Source of the DNA: Congeria kusceri | Taxonomy: Eukaryota; Mollusca; Bivalvia; Myida; Dreissenidae | Direction of reading: 5' to 3' | DNA: 64,000 nt | Assembly (NCBI GenBank): GCA_027627225.1 | Contig: CM051029.1 | Location: 9,841,215-9,905,214 of the forward strand | Shown here: positions 1 to 12,200 of the stretch, in pieces | Position numbering within the stretch: position 1 is the stretch's first letter | Layout of the letters: every line of letters starts with the position of its first letter | Program-made: the position numbers and the translations under genes | The notes under the pieces: model-generated | What the model saw: the letters and a program-made list of their open reading frames with translations, nothing else | Database searches by the model: none | Told to the model about the DNA's origin: nothing

Positions 1-1890
1 ACCCCGTATACACATTCACATAACAATCTAAACAATTAATTAACGATTAAGTAATAAATCATTTAAATTGACATCAGTTAATATTATTGTAAAAGTGACA
101 TCAAATTCAAATTATGCGAATTAGTGAAATGTGGCATACACTTTAAAGGGGTGATTATTTGTATTGAACAAAAGAACAATAAGTGATTTATAATTTTAAG
201 TTAATTTTAATGATACTTGTTCGAATTGTAAATGTAAACTTAAACGTATTTACACACTATATAAATTCATTGTTACTTTTATATGCGTTTTCACTGTTTC
301 TTTAAATAATACTGTCAAATAATAGTGCTTTATTATATAATTATTAATTAATTAACCGTAATATAAAGAATACAAAATTAATATATCTACATTTAACAAA
401 CACTGTGCGACACACAATGAAGAATGTTGCGAAAAGACCGTAAAACGTGTACAACTCTTAATTTTTGTAAGAGCAGATGCACATATACCTGTAAAATCGC
501 CGCGAATCGCGACGAAATTTCGTGAAATATTCGTCGCGAAATCTCGCGCTGGGGCCGCCCGCTATATTTCGCGAATCGTCGCGAACTTTCGTGACGTCGC
601 TTCGCGAATATTGATCGAAGGCTCGTCAAGACAGGGCGAATTATGCGGGTCTCGCGTGGCACGTACTGTACTATGAAATACATATACATTCAATGACGCG
701 ACCTCTCGTGTTTGAATTCTACGTAAATTTGGCACTAATAAATCACCCGACTCATAACAACAAATACATGCGAAAATTCTAAGTTTAAGTGATACATACA
801 ATAATTTAGTGCACAGCATTTATTATATACTGTTTTTACCTTATTTAACTTTAAAAAATAGTCGGTAACATTGATTTGGTATGTATCATTCCATTATATT
901 TCAATTCGTGTAATACGAACACATATTGAACAACATTAAAACATGATCATCCCTCAATGTGCAAACATAATATTCAATGTCATTTTACGTTGCACACTTA
1001 CTTGTAGGATGTTCGAAAAAGGTCAAAGCGTCGTTGGGTTACGTAGAAGTAATATAACAGATTTTTCATAGCGTGTTTACTGTTTTGTTACTTGTTTTAG
1101 TGAGTTTACTGTCCAACCTATACACATTTTGATTTGCCTTGTGTAATGTTAATGAAATCTACAAATGTTGTGATAGAAGCCGAGAGGTTAAAATGCTGTA
1201 ATTACAAATAAGAACAAAAGCGTATGATTTGTATCAACTCTCACCGTTGACTGTTTAGCAACTATTAAGATGTTATTTACACATTACATTTCCGAATTAT
1301 TGACTGAACTATGTATAATTGAACGAATGTGCTTCTTTTATAGAACTTCCAGAAATGCCGAATCACTTTGTTTGCATATTTATAAGCCAAGCGAACATAA
1401 AAAAAACGACTAATATCCGCGATTATAACCATGTTTAAATTTCTAACACATAATGCAGAGTTATTCAATTGACAAGAAGAAACACACTAAAAATAACAAT
1501 AAAATACAAACAAACACAAAGAAGACTAACAAAGCGATCTTAGCGGTCTGTACTTAGATTAAGACTAAATGGATGTCTTGTTTGTATTTGAAGGGATAAA
1601 AAACCTCGTTCTACAAAATACATGGTAACAAATGGAAACAATGTATATTCGTTAACATGCTGTACAGATCAAACATGTTAATCATAGTTAAGATCAACCA
1701 ATGTCAATTTGTGATATTTAAATACGTCAAATTACATCGAACTCAATCGTGCACAAGACATACAAAATACAATTATGTAGTATACTCCAAGAAAAATTAA
1801 ATATGTGATCAACATCGGAATGCGTTTTTGGTATAAAATAAAAAAGATAATTTAAAACTCACAAAAATAAGCAAAAGCAATACAACAATG
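1..1890. other. AT-rich non-coding stretch downstream of unit A
   Basis: No exon is supportable here. It is the direction in which unit A (minus strand) should continue to its transmembrane and tail exons, but I see no glycine-rich TM exon and no QYEDL or YVNM coding on the minus strand, so those exons are probably beyond the left edge or too diverged to see. The only structured part is a CpG-rich block near 485-665. Short open frames in this stretch have no recognisable domain. Confidence 0.5.
485..665. repeat. CpG-rich, palindrome-rich block
   Basis: An island rich in TCGCGA/TTCGCGAA words in otherwise AT-rich DNA. Several inverted copies of CGCGAA and TTCGTGAA-like words lie close together. 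The sharp composition change and internal symmetry suggest an inserted repeat rather than a gene. The open frames across it on the minus strand follow from CpG bias and show no domain. The family is not recognised. Confidence 0.45.
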
Positions 1891-1895
1891 CATAC

Positions 1896-2195
1896 CTGTT
1901 TTTGGGGCCTTTGTTACAACGGTTAGTACAGTTGTCTCATCCGATTTTCCAATTGAATTTTCTGCATACATTTTAATCTCGTAATAGGTGCCAGCAACTA
2001 AATCATCAATAGTCATCCGAGAAACTGTTGCAGAGACGCTTTTGAAATTCCAAGTTTCTTCAGCTGCTTTTTTGGAACCAATCACGAACCATTGGTATTC
2101 ACCACCATCAAATCCCGGTTTCCATTCAACTGTTACATAACTTTCAGTTACCACGTCGTCCACGATATGAAATTGTTGTGGCATACATGGCTGCT
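1896..2195 (-). CDS. Unit A FN3 exon
   Basis: Phase 1-1, 300 nt. It reads as a fibronectin-III domain: VTVEWKPGFDGGEYQWF (B-C strands), then TYYEIKMYAENSIGKSDET (F-G strands). Donor GTATGC at 1895-1890. The start follows TACAG; the codon at the junction would be GAG if joined to the preceding exon, which ends in G. Membrane-proximal position by homology with B, C and D. Confidence 0.85.
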
Positions 2196-3990
2196 CTGTA
2201 CAATACAAGCAAAGTATTTTGATAACGTTTTATTAATATTTTTATGTAAATTATATGTTTATTTTTTTCATAAAGTTTGATTTCCTGACATTCCTAAGGG
2301 TACTGTCTATAATAATGTCTATGTTTGTCAAACACTTGGTTTTGCTATGATTAAAAACCTGGTTGCACGATTGTGAGAAAATACCATTATCTAATATATT
2401 TAGTTATTCATTAAGTTGTTGCTATAATTGAAGTAAGAATTAAATAATAAATAAAATACCAATTGCTAGAATGACAAATTCCTGTTCTGTAGAGCCTAAG
2501 CCATTGTAAACACGGACCGAATAGTTTGTAAAGTCTTCACCGTGTAGTTGAGATATTGAGAGGTTGGTTTGCAGTCTGTCTTCGGAAATGTGTATTTGAA
2601 ATTCTTTAGTAGTGTTTAGTGTTACCCAGTCGCTATGCTCTTTCATTTTCTTCATCCAACCATATGCCGATGTGTCACTGGGAGGAGGATTCGCCACAAT
2701 AGTAAACACGAGGACAACGGAATCATTTGATCTTCTAAAGACATTGGTAATCGGTGGAGAAAATGGGGAAGGTCTCGGCTTACCTTTAGTTACTACAAGA
2801 CTGCGACACGGAGAAAAAATTATCAAAACATGTTCAATCGCTATCACTTACACAGAATCATGATATCCATTTCTCTCACTTGTTCCACTGCATCATGGAT
2901 GTTGTTTCCTTTACATTGGTAGACACCATTATCAAATTCACATCTTGCATTTACAACAGTGGCGTATATTGTGTTATTGTGTTCTTCCCGCAGTAAACGT
3001 TCACTATCAATAGTATTATTAACCAGTGTCAGTTTATCTACGGGGTCACTGTCTGCTTCACATAATAAAATCAAAGTTTGACTTTCGTTTATTGTAATAT
3101 TAGAGGCAAAGTTGAACCCATCGGCATAAAATCTACGTATGTTGACAGGATCTACAACAACAACAAAAACATGATGTTGCACAATAGTTCATATGGTTGT
3201 TAATGGCACTGAGGTGGTACGCGTATTTTCTATAGTATATATTAATTCAATATAAACGCTACTATTTACTTACACTGCACATCCACATAAAACGACGTTT
3301 CGTCGTATGCCCCCACAACACCACATCCTGTGGGTTCCATTGTGGTGTTGACTCTACATGTATAATATCCTTCGTCAGTGAGCTGTATTTTCGTCAACGT
3401 AAGATTTTTACCCGATTCAATAATTGGGGTATTGGCGTGAAACCACGTAAATCTTGTCTCTACTACATTTCCGGGTGTGTAAGGGCACGCGACAGACAAA
3501 TTTCCTTTCAATAAAATTGTTGGATTGCTTAAAGACTGAACAACCGGTGGTTCTGAAAAGCAGTGCGTACATGAAATCAAACTAGTTTAAGCCAATAAAT
3601 CGACTTTTCGGTGCACGTTTATTTAAAAGTACACAGTTGAAAATTGTTTCATCTAAAGTGCGAAACTTCACAGCAAGCAAATACAAACCCTACCTATAAC
3701 ATCTAGCTGGAAACTGGATTGATTTGTTCCCTTGATTTGTCCATCAAATGCTGTTTTCATTTCATTATAATCTATGCAGGTGTACTCGCCACTGTGCTGT
3801 CTACTGGCATTGCTGATAAAGAAACCATCGGCAATTCCTATAGTATAAGGAGTCCAGGAATAGGTTGGACTCGGTTTACTCTTAGCTGCACATGTGCCTC
3901 TGATGTAATGACCTTTGATCACCTTCAAATAGTTGGTCTGGACATCCTTCTCACACGTTTGAAAAATAAACGAAGGCGTCTCTGGGGCAA
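1896..3990 (-). CDS. Unit A: multi-Ig/FN3 receptor gene, partial
   Basis: Gene model on the minus strand. Exons in transcript order are 3990-3694, 3552-3274, 3151-2852, 2783-2460 (four Ig-like) and 2195-1896 (FN3). Every exon starts and ends in phase 1 and is bounded by AG/GT, so the reading frame joins cleanly. The last four exons correspond one-to-one with unit B exons 17244, 18014, 18410 and 18875, which shows a shared ancestral architecture. The product is inferred to be the extracellular part of a cell-surface IgSF receptor or adhesion protein; automated annotation would probably say hemicentin-, nephrin- or CD22-like. The leader exon (expected above 4.0 kb) and the TM/tail exons (expected below 1.9 kb) were not found. 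No stop or frameshift occurs in the five exons. It is transcribed away from unit B, so the two 5' ends face each other across about 5 kb. Confidence 0.8.
2460..2783 (-). CDS. Unit A Ig-like exon lacking the Cys pair
   Basis: Phase 1-1, 324 nt. It begins KPRPSPFSPP, the signature of the membrane-proximal Ig in all units. It has the C-strand Trp (YGWMKK) and a YSVRVYNGLGS F-G hairpin, but no cysteines at the B- and F-strand positions. The donor is the weak GTATTT, and the acceptor CTAAAG was chosen because it gives the same start as in B and C. Confidence 0.8.
2852..3151 (-). CDS. Unit A Ig exon (DPVNIRR type)
   Basis: Phase 1-1, 300 nt, acceptor TTGTTGTAG, donor GTAAGT. It has B-strand Cys (LILLCEAD) and F-strand Cys (GVYQCKGNN). 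The C-strand Trp is absent, as in its unit B counterpart at 18014. Several Asn-X-Ser/Thr sites suggest glycosylation. Confidence 0.82.
3274..3552 (-). CDS. Unit A Ig exon (EPPVVQS type)
   Basis: Phase 1-1, 279 nt, acceptor TTTTCAG, donor GTAAGT. A full Ig signature is visible: LSVACPY, FTWFHAN, LTDEGYYTCRVN. It has one extra Cys in the F-G loop (TGCGVV). It matches the unit B exon at 17244. Confidence 0.88.
3694..3990 (-). CDS. Unit A first visible Ig exon
   Basis: Phase 1-1, 297 nt, acceptor TATGCAG, donor GTAGGG. Ig pattern IRGTCAAKS, YSWTP, SGEYTCIDYNE. It is the most N-terminal domain I can see in A. A signal-peptide exon must lie upstream (higher coordinates) but was not identified. Confidence 0.82.
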
Positions 3991-6900
3991 CTGCATACAA
4001 ATGATAATATCCATATCAGATCCGCAAATTGCTTATAATAAAGCATATCATGAAACACACACCTTACACTGTCTTTTAGTCACGCAGTTCTTTAAAAAAT
4101 GTCTAAATATATTTCACTTTCTAACACGAAGTTACAATAGACACGGACATAAATCAAGATTAATATATTGATCGGCAATTACTTATAGGTGGAGTATAAT
4201 TTTTAGATAGTTCTAGAATATCGCGGAAATTTGAAAGTAAACTGTACTTTCTTAAACGCGCACTAGCTATTGGAATATAAACACAAAATAAATGTGTATA
4301 GTAAAGCGCAACAAAACGAACATGTTTAAGAGATCGTATATTCGTACTTGTATTTTCATGAAAATTAACGTATTGGTAGTATTTTTATTAGAGTTTGTGT
4401 ATCAAAACAGAGACGGACATCTTAATTCCTTGAGTTTTATCCATAAAGCTGATTTCATTCTTTCAATTGTTAGCAATGAAGCTGATGTCATATTGAATTG
4501 AAGCCACTAAAACGCCTGTGTATTGCCGGAAGATGGGCGAAGATTAGTTACCATTCACGAACTCTGTACAAATAGAGTACACTCGTGTTTTAATCGAAAA
4601 AGCATTTTTTAAGATAAATTGGTGTCAAATAACCCACGTCAAGGAGTAACGGAGCGTGCATTGTGTGCGCACTGACTGAAAATGATCACTGTACGTCTCG
4701 CATGGCATTCTCGGAAATTAAACTACTGTCTAATGTGCTCACTGCCCATGCTAACCACTTTCATATCGGTTAATTGCCCAAGAGCGGGACATCGGTACAT
4801 ATGAAAATATATAAATATCATATGGCAGCGTATTTGACAATGATATTGTCAACCCGAGAGTAGAATATCATCCGAGGCGAATGCCTTTTAATATTGATAT
4901 TATTATACCGAACAAAATAATGTAAATAAAAAAGGTAAACACATGTTTAATTCTAACAGCAGATTGAAGAATGCCTGAATCTTGTTTCGTTTTCAGAAAT
5001 ACTTGCAAACTATTTTTCTGACAGTTAATTTTCAACTGAAGAGAATCTGGTGTTTACATATTGAATAGTGACGTCTCGACTATATGACGTAACGACAAGG
5101 GAGCCAATATTTTCATGATTTGGCTAATAAACCTGAAGCGGTCGTTTGCTCCTAATGACATTCAACATGTCAGCGCGGTCACATGACCTGATAATTACTT
5201 TCGCTTGGTAACGTGTCAAAAAGGTTGTCAAAAAGGTTAAACATGTTTTGGCAGTCAAAATATGTCTTCCTCAGGTACTGGGAATTAATCATTGTAAACA
5301 AAAGTGAGGTATAATACAAGTAAACGCTCTTGTAAATCGATGAACACACTGCATTGTATTTATATCTTTACATTATAGAATCTCGATTCCGACAGTTAAA
5401 TTTCGCCCTGGGCTTATCAGCGACGATCCGGCATTTTAACTTTTATATTCTGCAGATCTCGCACTAAAAAAATATAGACACTCGAAATTTGAACGCTAAT
5501 TATCATCCACATTTCGCGTTTCTAAGAAATAGTACACAACGATAATTATCGCCCAATCTTCACATCGTTAAATCCATATGGAAGAATAACCGCCACTCTA
5601 GTGCGCTATTAGAAATCCAATATAATCAGCTTAGCCGCTTCGGCGATTGCAGCCGATCATTCCGAAACCCAGCGTCGTTTTCCGATTGATTTATTTCAAT
5701 AGATATGGGTCATAAAATATAGCCCCTAGGCAAACAGATCAGTGCTTTTTAAAGCCGCAGGAATCTTTTTTTTTTTATTGATAACATTAAATTGATATAT
5801 AGATTTGTGAAAATAAAAATAATACATATGTGCATTAATCAATTGATTAGAACGTTACTTAATTAAATACAGGAATCATACTTCACCATGATGAAGCTGC
5901 TGAAATTATCTGAATGCTTTTTTTTTCTCAACTGTATATAAATGGAGTTTTATATTCAGAAACAAAATCAAGGCAGACTAATATAACTTTATATGTAATT
6001 GCTTGGCATTTATCTTCAAAATATTTTAAAATTTCTTTGAAAGAAACTCAACTCAATAGCATCAACAGCTATTGCATACTTATAACTATGCGATAAAATG
6101 TTACCAAAACGTCATTAATTTACCGATTTTAATGCGTTTTTTTATTTGATCGGTAAGATGTCCATAAGAAACGATTTGTGCAAAGTTTTAATTTTTATTA
6201 ACATATTTCTGGACTGCTTTACTAAAATATTGAATGTTATGACAACGAATGTCAGATCTTTTTTATCACATGCTTTTGAACGAAAAACAAAACTAATAAC
6301 TTTACCAAAATAAGTTGATAAATCCTAAAATGTGTGTACTGACGTGACGTCATTTCATGTTGACGACGTCATTAAAAAAATACCGTAATGCAATTGGTCA
6401 GTCAAAGAATATGTAGGCAATGAAAACGCTCAAAATAGTATCTCACAAATGTGTAAGATAACACTTTTTGTAATGACTGTATTACACGGCTAAAAAGGCC
6501 ATTTTCATTTGCAAAGCAGACGAAAAAGAGCAGGTTCTAATTCGGCATTCAATCGGATGGATATCGTGTCAATTATTTTTCGGACCGTCATCAAGCAGAT
6601 ATAAAATATGATATCGCCCTTACATACGGTTATTATCGGACAGATATAATCGAAAACAATATCGGCTGAATGTCGTTTACCCAATCGGCATTTGATCGGA
6701 TGGATATCGTGTCAATTATTGTTCGGACCGTCATAAAACGGATATCAAAAAGGATATCGAACTTATGCAATGGCTGTTATCGAACAGATATATGAATTGC
6801 ATATGCTGCTATTTATAATGTTTATGATGAACTAGTTTATGCAATGTATGGTTTATTAATCATAACACATATCCTATAAATGTTTAAATCAAGTGTTTAA

Positions 6901-8589
6901 TAATATAAATCAATGAACACGTCATCATGTATTACCTGTTATATACTTTTAGGAAATACGTGGCTTTCGGTTATTTCAATGCGCTTTCGGTTATTGTTAT
7001 GAAAGTGCGTGTTTTCAGTTATTCTAATATCCTTTTTCATTGATATCAACCTGATTTTTAACCACCGCTATTTACCGAAGATTTTTAAGTTTTTTGTGTC
7101 ACTAGATGGTTTGTGCAAACAATCAATATTTTAAGCCACATATGATTAGCGTTTTGTCCAATATGATTCTATGAAAAAAAATGTACGATCGCGAAAACTA
7201 ACGACAAATGACAATAAAGCTAAGTTTTCTAAACTAGCCTAATGCAAAATAATGCACATGCCCCTAATTCATCGAGATTATACAGATTAATATATTACAA
7301 TAATATATTGGTATTTGGAATCTTTGCACAACATGTCGATTACTTACCACAAATGTCATCCTTTTCTGTGCAGAACACGTGTATGGGTACGTTAAAAATC
7401 TCTACCCTTATCGTGATTTTGTCAGTCGTTTTTTAAGACGACAAGCTGAAAACGGGCCGTGATTCGTTTATAAATGTGATTTCTTCGAATATCGGCTTGA
7501 TAATGATTCAAAATGAATTACTTTTGAATTCATTCCATTAGGACAGGTAGTCCCATTAATGTGCATCCATTTAGTTTCTTTTTAAAGCCTTTGCCAATTA
7601 TTTTGAACTTTGTCTATAGGCATAAACGAAACATCATCAAGACTATGACCAGGAATGTTCAGAAACATTAGTTAATGTTTCAGACAAATGTTTTACATCA
7701 AACGTATGACTGTTAATTCCGTCACTACATTTTTGTTTTGTCTGGCCAACATATTGTTTCTGACATGTCTTACAAGTAATAAGGTAAAGGTAATAAAATT
7801 GATACGTTATTAGATCTACATGTATACCAATAAGGCGTTATTATTCAACATGCAAACCGTGTTATCAAAGACAAATTGCTATATTGTGCGCCGATAACAG
7901 TATTTCAGCTTTATATCGAAGGCAATTGATATTAATTTTATATTAATAACCGTTTGCAGTACTAAAGACGCTGCCATTTGATGGCGTCAAACTGTGACAC
8001 TTCTTAAGAGTAATGGTATGAGCCATTTTAAACGCAGCGTATTTGCAGCAGTCCTTTACTGGTTCAAATCAGAATACTAATGGACCAAAAATACTACGTT
8101 GTATATTTATGTGCAGAGCATTATGAATTATTTATGAACACATTGTGATTAAATAACCGCAATTTTTGGAAATACTGATTTAACAAAGGTAGCAATGTGC
8201 ATTTATTATTGGTAACTTAAATTCATCAATCGTTCTACCAACGACGTCTACGAAAATTGGTGTCGGGTGAATAATAATGATCTTACAGACATTAAGTATT
8301 GACTTTTTAATAAAACATGTAATTTCGCGTATTGTTATAGTAAATCATTTCAACTATTTCAACATTGTAGTTGTTTTGCGATATACAATGCATTCAAAGA
8401 TCCACAAGTGTAGTCATTGAAACGAGCCTTTTCTGTATTGACTTGTATTTGTATATGCCATTCCACAAAAGCCCGTAAACAAATTAAGGCGAACGCTCTC
8501 TTGCATTTCCCGGCAGTTAAAGTGCAAGTAGCAATCGATAATGCTCCTTTACAGTTATTATTTATAATAATCTGTTCTGTATTAAATGG
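3991..8589. other. Inter-gene stretch between divergent units A and B
   Basis: It separates the 5' ends of A (minus) and B (plus). It should hold both leader exons and promoters, but I could not identify a leader with a hydrophobic core and a phase-1 donor on either strand. It holds a degenerate 143-bp tandem repeat at 6543-6828 and is otherwise AT-rich without a supportable gene. Confidence 0.5.
6543..6828. repeat. Degenerate tandem duplication, period about 143 bp
   Basis: CGGCATTC(A)ATCGGATGG followed by ATATCGTGTCAATTATT and CGGACCGTCAT occurs at 6543 and again at 6686, with the same word order but many substitutions. This is two old copies of one unit. Short ATATCG words recur through both copies. 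Confidence 0.65.
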
Positions 8590-8885
8590 TATATGACATT
8601 TACGGATGTTAGTAGTAGTAGTTGTAGCAATAGTAGTAATATAACATTACTATAGTAGTAAGTTTTATTAATATATACTTTAAGTACTACGTACAGTAGT
8701 ACTACAGTAGTTATTATAAAATCATATACTTAGAGTAGTAAGCACTATAGTAGTTATTATTATTATTAGCAGTAGTATTAGTGGTATTAGTAGAGTGGTT
8801 TTATTATTATTATTATTATTATTTATTATTATTATTATTATTAATATAATAATAATAATTATTATTATTATATTAACTATATTAT
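8590..8885. repeat. TAG/TTA trinucleotide microsatellite tract
   Basis: Imperfect (TAG)n/(GTA)n followed by (TTA)n runs. It gives a spurious Leu/Ile-rich open frame ahead of the Ig exon at 8973 that mimics a signal peptide. Confidence 0.85.
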
Positions 8886-8972
8886 ATGTTCAACTTAAGT
8901 TATGTCAAAGTTATGGTCGGTATACTTCACATTCATTACTATCGATTATTTTACTATGTTTTTGTTTCTCAG

Positions 8973-9226
8973 TCGGTGGCGGTCAAAGCTTACAAATATC
9001 TGCAGATGTAGAAGATGTGTTTGTCAACAACAGACTATCATTTACATGTTCTACACCATCACCGGTAACTCAGGTTCAGTGGCGCAGATTATTCAAAGGG
9101 TCGAATGTTGAAAGCGTTGTATTGGTCCATGAGTATGTAAACAACATTTGCTATGCTGCGAATGTGCCTGTTAATTTCGAATACTCGTGTAATTTATCAA
9201 CTGTGTTCAGTTTTGCAATCAAAACC
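8973..9226 (+). CDS. Unit B V-like Ig exon, 3' boundary uncertain
   Basis: Starts after TTTCTCAG in phase 1. It shows LSFTCSTP and VQWRR and a later SCNLS, consistent with an Ig V-like domain homologous to the exons at 57550 and 24017. A GTAAGT at 9227 gives phase 0, which does not fit the phase-1 exon at 9672. By homology the domain should run to about 9290, where no good donor exists. Either the exon is decayed at its 3' end or an unseen exon intervenes. Confidence 0.5.
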
Positions 9227-12200
9227 GTAAGTGTGCTCAATGATGGTGCATTACTTTATTTAAAAAAAACAGTTGTTTTATGCATACATGCATTGTTTGA
9301 TAGTCATTATGAATAGTATTGCATGAAAGGTGTTTATACATATATACATCTACATTGCATATGTTGTTATGGTGAATATAGAATAAAAAAATAATGTTGT
9401 ATTTAAAGAGTTCAGCATGTATTACGACAAATATATACAACATTCATTTCTTTGGATTCCTTTTTGCAAACAGTAAAGATTATAGAACTATTAAATAACA
9501 AATGATAAATATATTATAAATAATAACATTGTTTGCATATCAGGGATATAGTATAATTATGTTTCTTAATTGCGAAATCGACATGCGAAGTTTGCATAAC
9601 ATATATGTGTATCTAATACAGATTGTAAAGTGTATAACAATAAACAGTTATACATTATGTTTTATTTTCAGTTAACCTCAGCACTCTGACTTTTCTCCCA
9701 CGCCCATTGTCAAACGTGTCCTACCCTATAGACAAAGCCATATCGACATTCACATGCATCACTTCACATAGCAGTCCAACTGCAAGAATTCACTGGTTCG
9801 AAGATGGCGTAAACATAACCGAGAAATCAAGCTATAATTACAGTTCTTACGTTGCTACTAGTGATGTCAAATATACCCCAAACTCACACAGCAGCAAGAA
9901 ATTGTCGTGTGTGGCAACCTATGTTTACAAGAACATTACCATTAACATACAGAATGAAACGGTTTTACAAATCCAATGTAAGAAACATTCATTGCTCTTG
10001 CCGTAACAGGGTACAACACCGAGAACGAGACCATATGAATTGGAAGTTGCGTGTATAAACCAAACCTCTGTCACACCTGATTAATGTGCAACGATGGCAA
10101 TATACATATCGGTTTTGTTACTATTGTTAGTCTGCATAACTAATGATGACTGTTACATAATACCAATGTTCTACAGTAAACAAAACTACAATCAGGGAAA
10201 CTATGGTATATTGTGTTTATATATGTCTCTTGCTAGCAGGCTGAAGTCATTATTACTCCAGTGATGACCCTTTAACAAGTTATTGACTGAATAGCAAATA
10301 CATTGTTAATGTAGGAATACATCATATGGGATCTATGAAGAGCGCACGTATTGTCGACGTTTACACACAGCCCTTACTAAGCACATGTACTGTAATATTG
10401 TACTTCACCTAAAAATGCTTTTCGTTATCTACATGGCCGTTTTCAGTCCGTTAAATGCGATAGAGACAAGAGTGTGTGGACGGGTCGCTATTTGTTCTGT
10501 ATGTGGACAGATCGAGTTAAACATTTGTAAATGACGTCAGATTGATTGATCAAAATAAAAAAAAGTCAAGGTGACGTCATCTTTATGGATAATACAATGA
10601 ACATATATTGTTGTTAATCGCAAACTAAAAGCATTTAAACAAAACGTCAACTTTTTATATAAATCTAATTATAAAATGTCTAATAAAAATGTTGTTTTAT
10701 TGCGCTACATAATGCAACAATCAATTATTTATCACGATTTTGCAATCGCCATTTCTTAAAAAAGTAATATTTCAGAGTTTTTAGATGTTCTTGATGACAA
10801 CATACTTTGATAGTTTAACCAATTTGCTCAGGTTGTGTACTCTTCAAATCGTTGATTGTACACAGGATGATACACATAATATAAAATGTTCGGTATAATA
10901 CAAGAAATAGAAAACTCTATTTACAGCCAGGCAGCCACAAACTGTATGTGGACCGAAGACAAATAATGTTATAGGGCTCTTAGCTTTTTGTTATTTCTTA
11001 AATGTCTAGGATCTATATGCTTATTTAGACCCCGTTTCCAAACCCGTCGTTGCTATTAATAGCAAAAACGTCTACGAAACGGTATATATCCGATAAAATG
11101 TTCCAGTGGAGTTCAGATGTTCCTCTTCCGGATACCCGCCTCCGTCTTATCTTTGGACTTACTACGTGGGCAGCGCGACTGGAGACGTTGTGAGGTTGCA
11201 GTTTAACCGTTCTTCCACCGCACAATCGATTCTATGTGTGGCGACTAACGTGTATTATTCTTTGAATGGATCGACTGGTACCCATTCAACAACAAATATG
11301 ACCTCATTAAAGATGAATGTTTCATGTGAGTTCAAGTATTAGTTAGATGATCGTTTGTATTAAATAATTACAATGTATAGTAGTATAAAACATTGGTATT
11401 GCTAATACATGTAATTCCTTGTTTCTTTATTTAAAACGCACTTTAATTAAAAAAAAAATTGCGAATTAATATGTCATTACATGATTCTGATAAATATTTT
11501 AATTGCTTTTATTATATGCGATCACATTTTTCAGACCCTCCTTCCTTTAAAAGCTTCGTAAACATGGACGATGGATACAATTTTACTGATATTAACATAA
11601 GAGTAGTGAAAAGTGACACCATCAAGATTGCATGTGAGTGGGACGCCAATCCACTAGCCACTGTATTTTGGCAGGCACCTCTGATAAATTCTTCTAAACT
11701 GATTGTCACTAATATACAGCAGGACACGACGTGGAATTGTCTTGCCTTCAACATTATTGTCGCCGAAAATGGAAAGGAGACACAAGAACCTAAGAATCAG
11801 ACCTTGTCGGTTTCAGTATTATGTAAGTATATGCGTATATGGCGCATGTTGTGTATTTATGTATTATTTTCGTCCATGCGTCTGTGTTAACATAAGTTTT
11901 GTCAGGTTCTTAAATATAATTATTTTCATATAGTACAGATGTTAGGATTATTTCAAGAACATGATGCACCATTACATTGTGTTAGTCATTTCAATTTGTT
12001 TATGTATTATTATATTATGAACATAATTGAGTTTACCATTCGTTTCATGTAACTACGTAGTTTGCAACTGTTTTAATTTCTGTCAAAATCAAACAGATAG
12101 CCCTGATCATCTTGCTGTAAAGTATAGCGTATTGACCGACCTGTCTAACACTGGAACCGTGCCAGCCAATGGAATCATCTCATTGATCGAAGGCAGCAGT

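Noticed and set aside
393..819. Two overlapping open frames on the minus strand
   Set aside because: They arise from the CpG-rich palindromic block and show no domain or splice support.
8795..8972. Leu/Ile-rich open frame directly before the unit B V-like exon, looking like a signal peptide
   Set aside because: It is the (TTA)n microsatellite read in frame; an acceptor at 8971-8972 separates it from the exon.
9227..9232. GTAAGT as the certain donor of the first unit B exon
   Set aside because: It gives phase 0, incompatible with the phase-1 exon at 9672; boundary left open.
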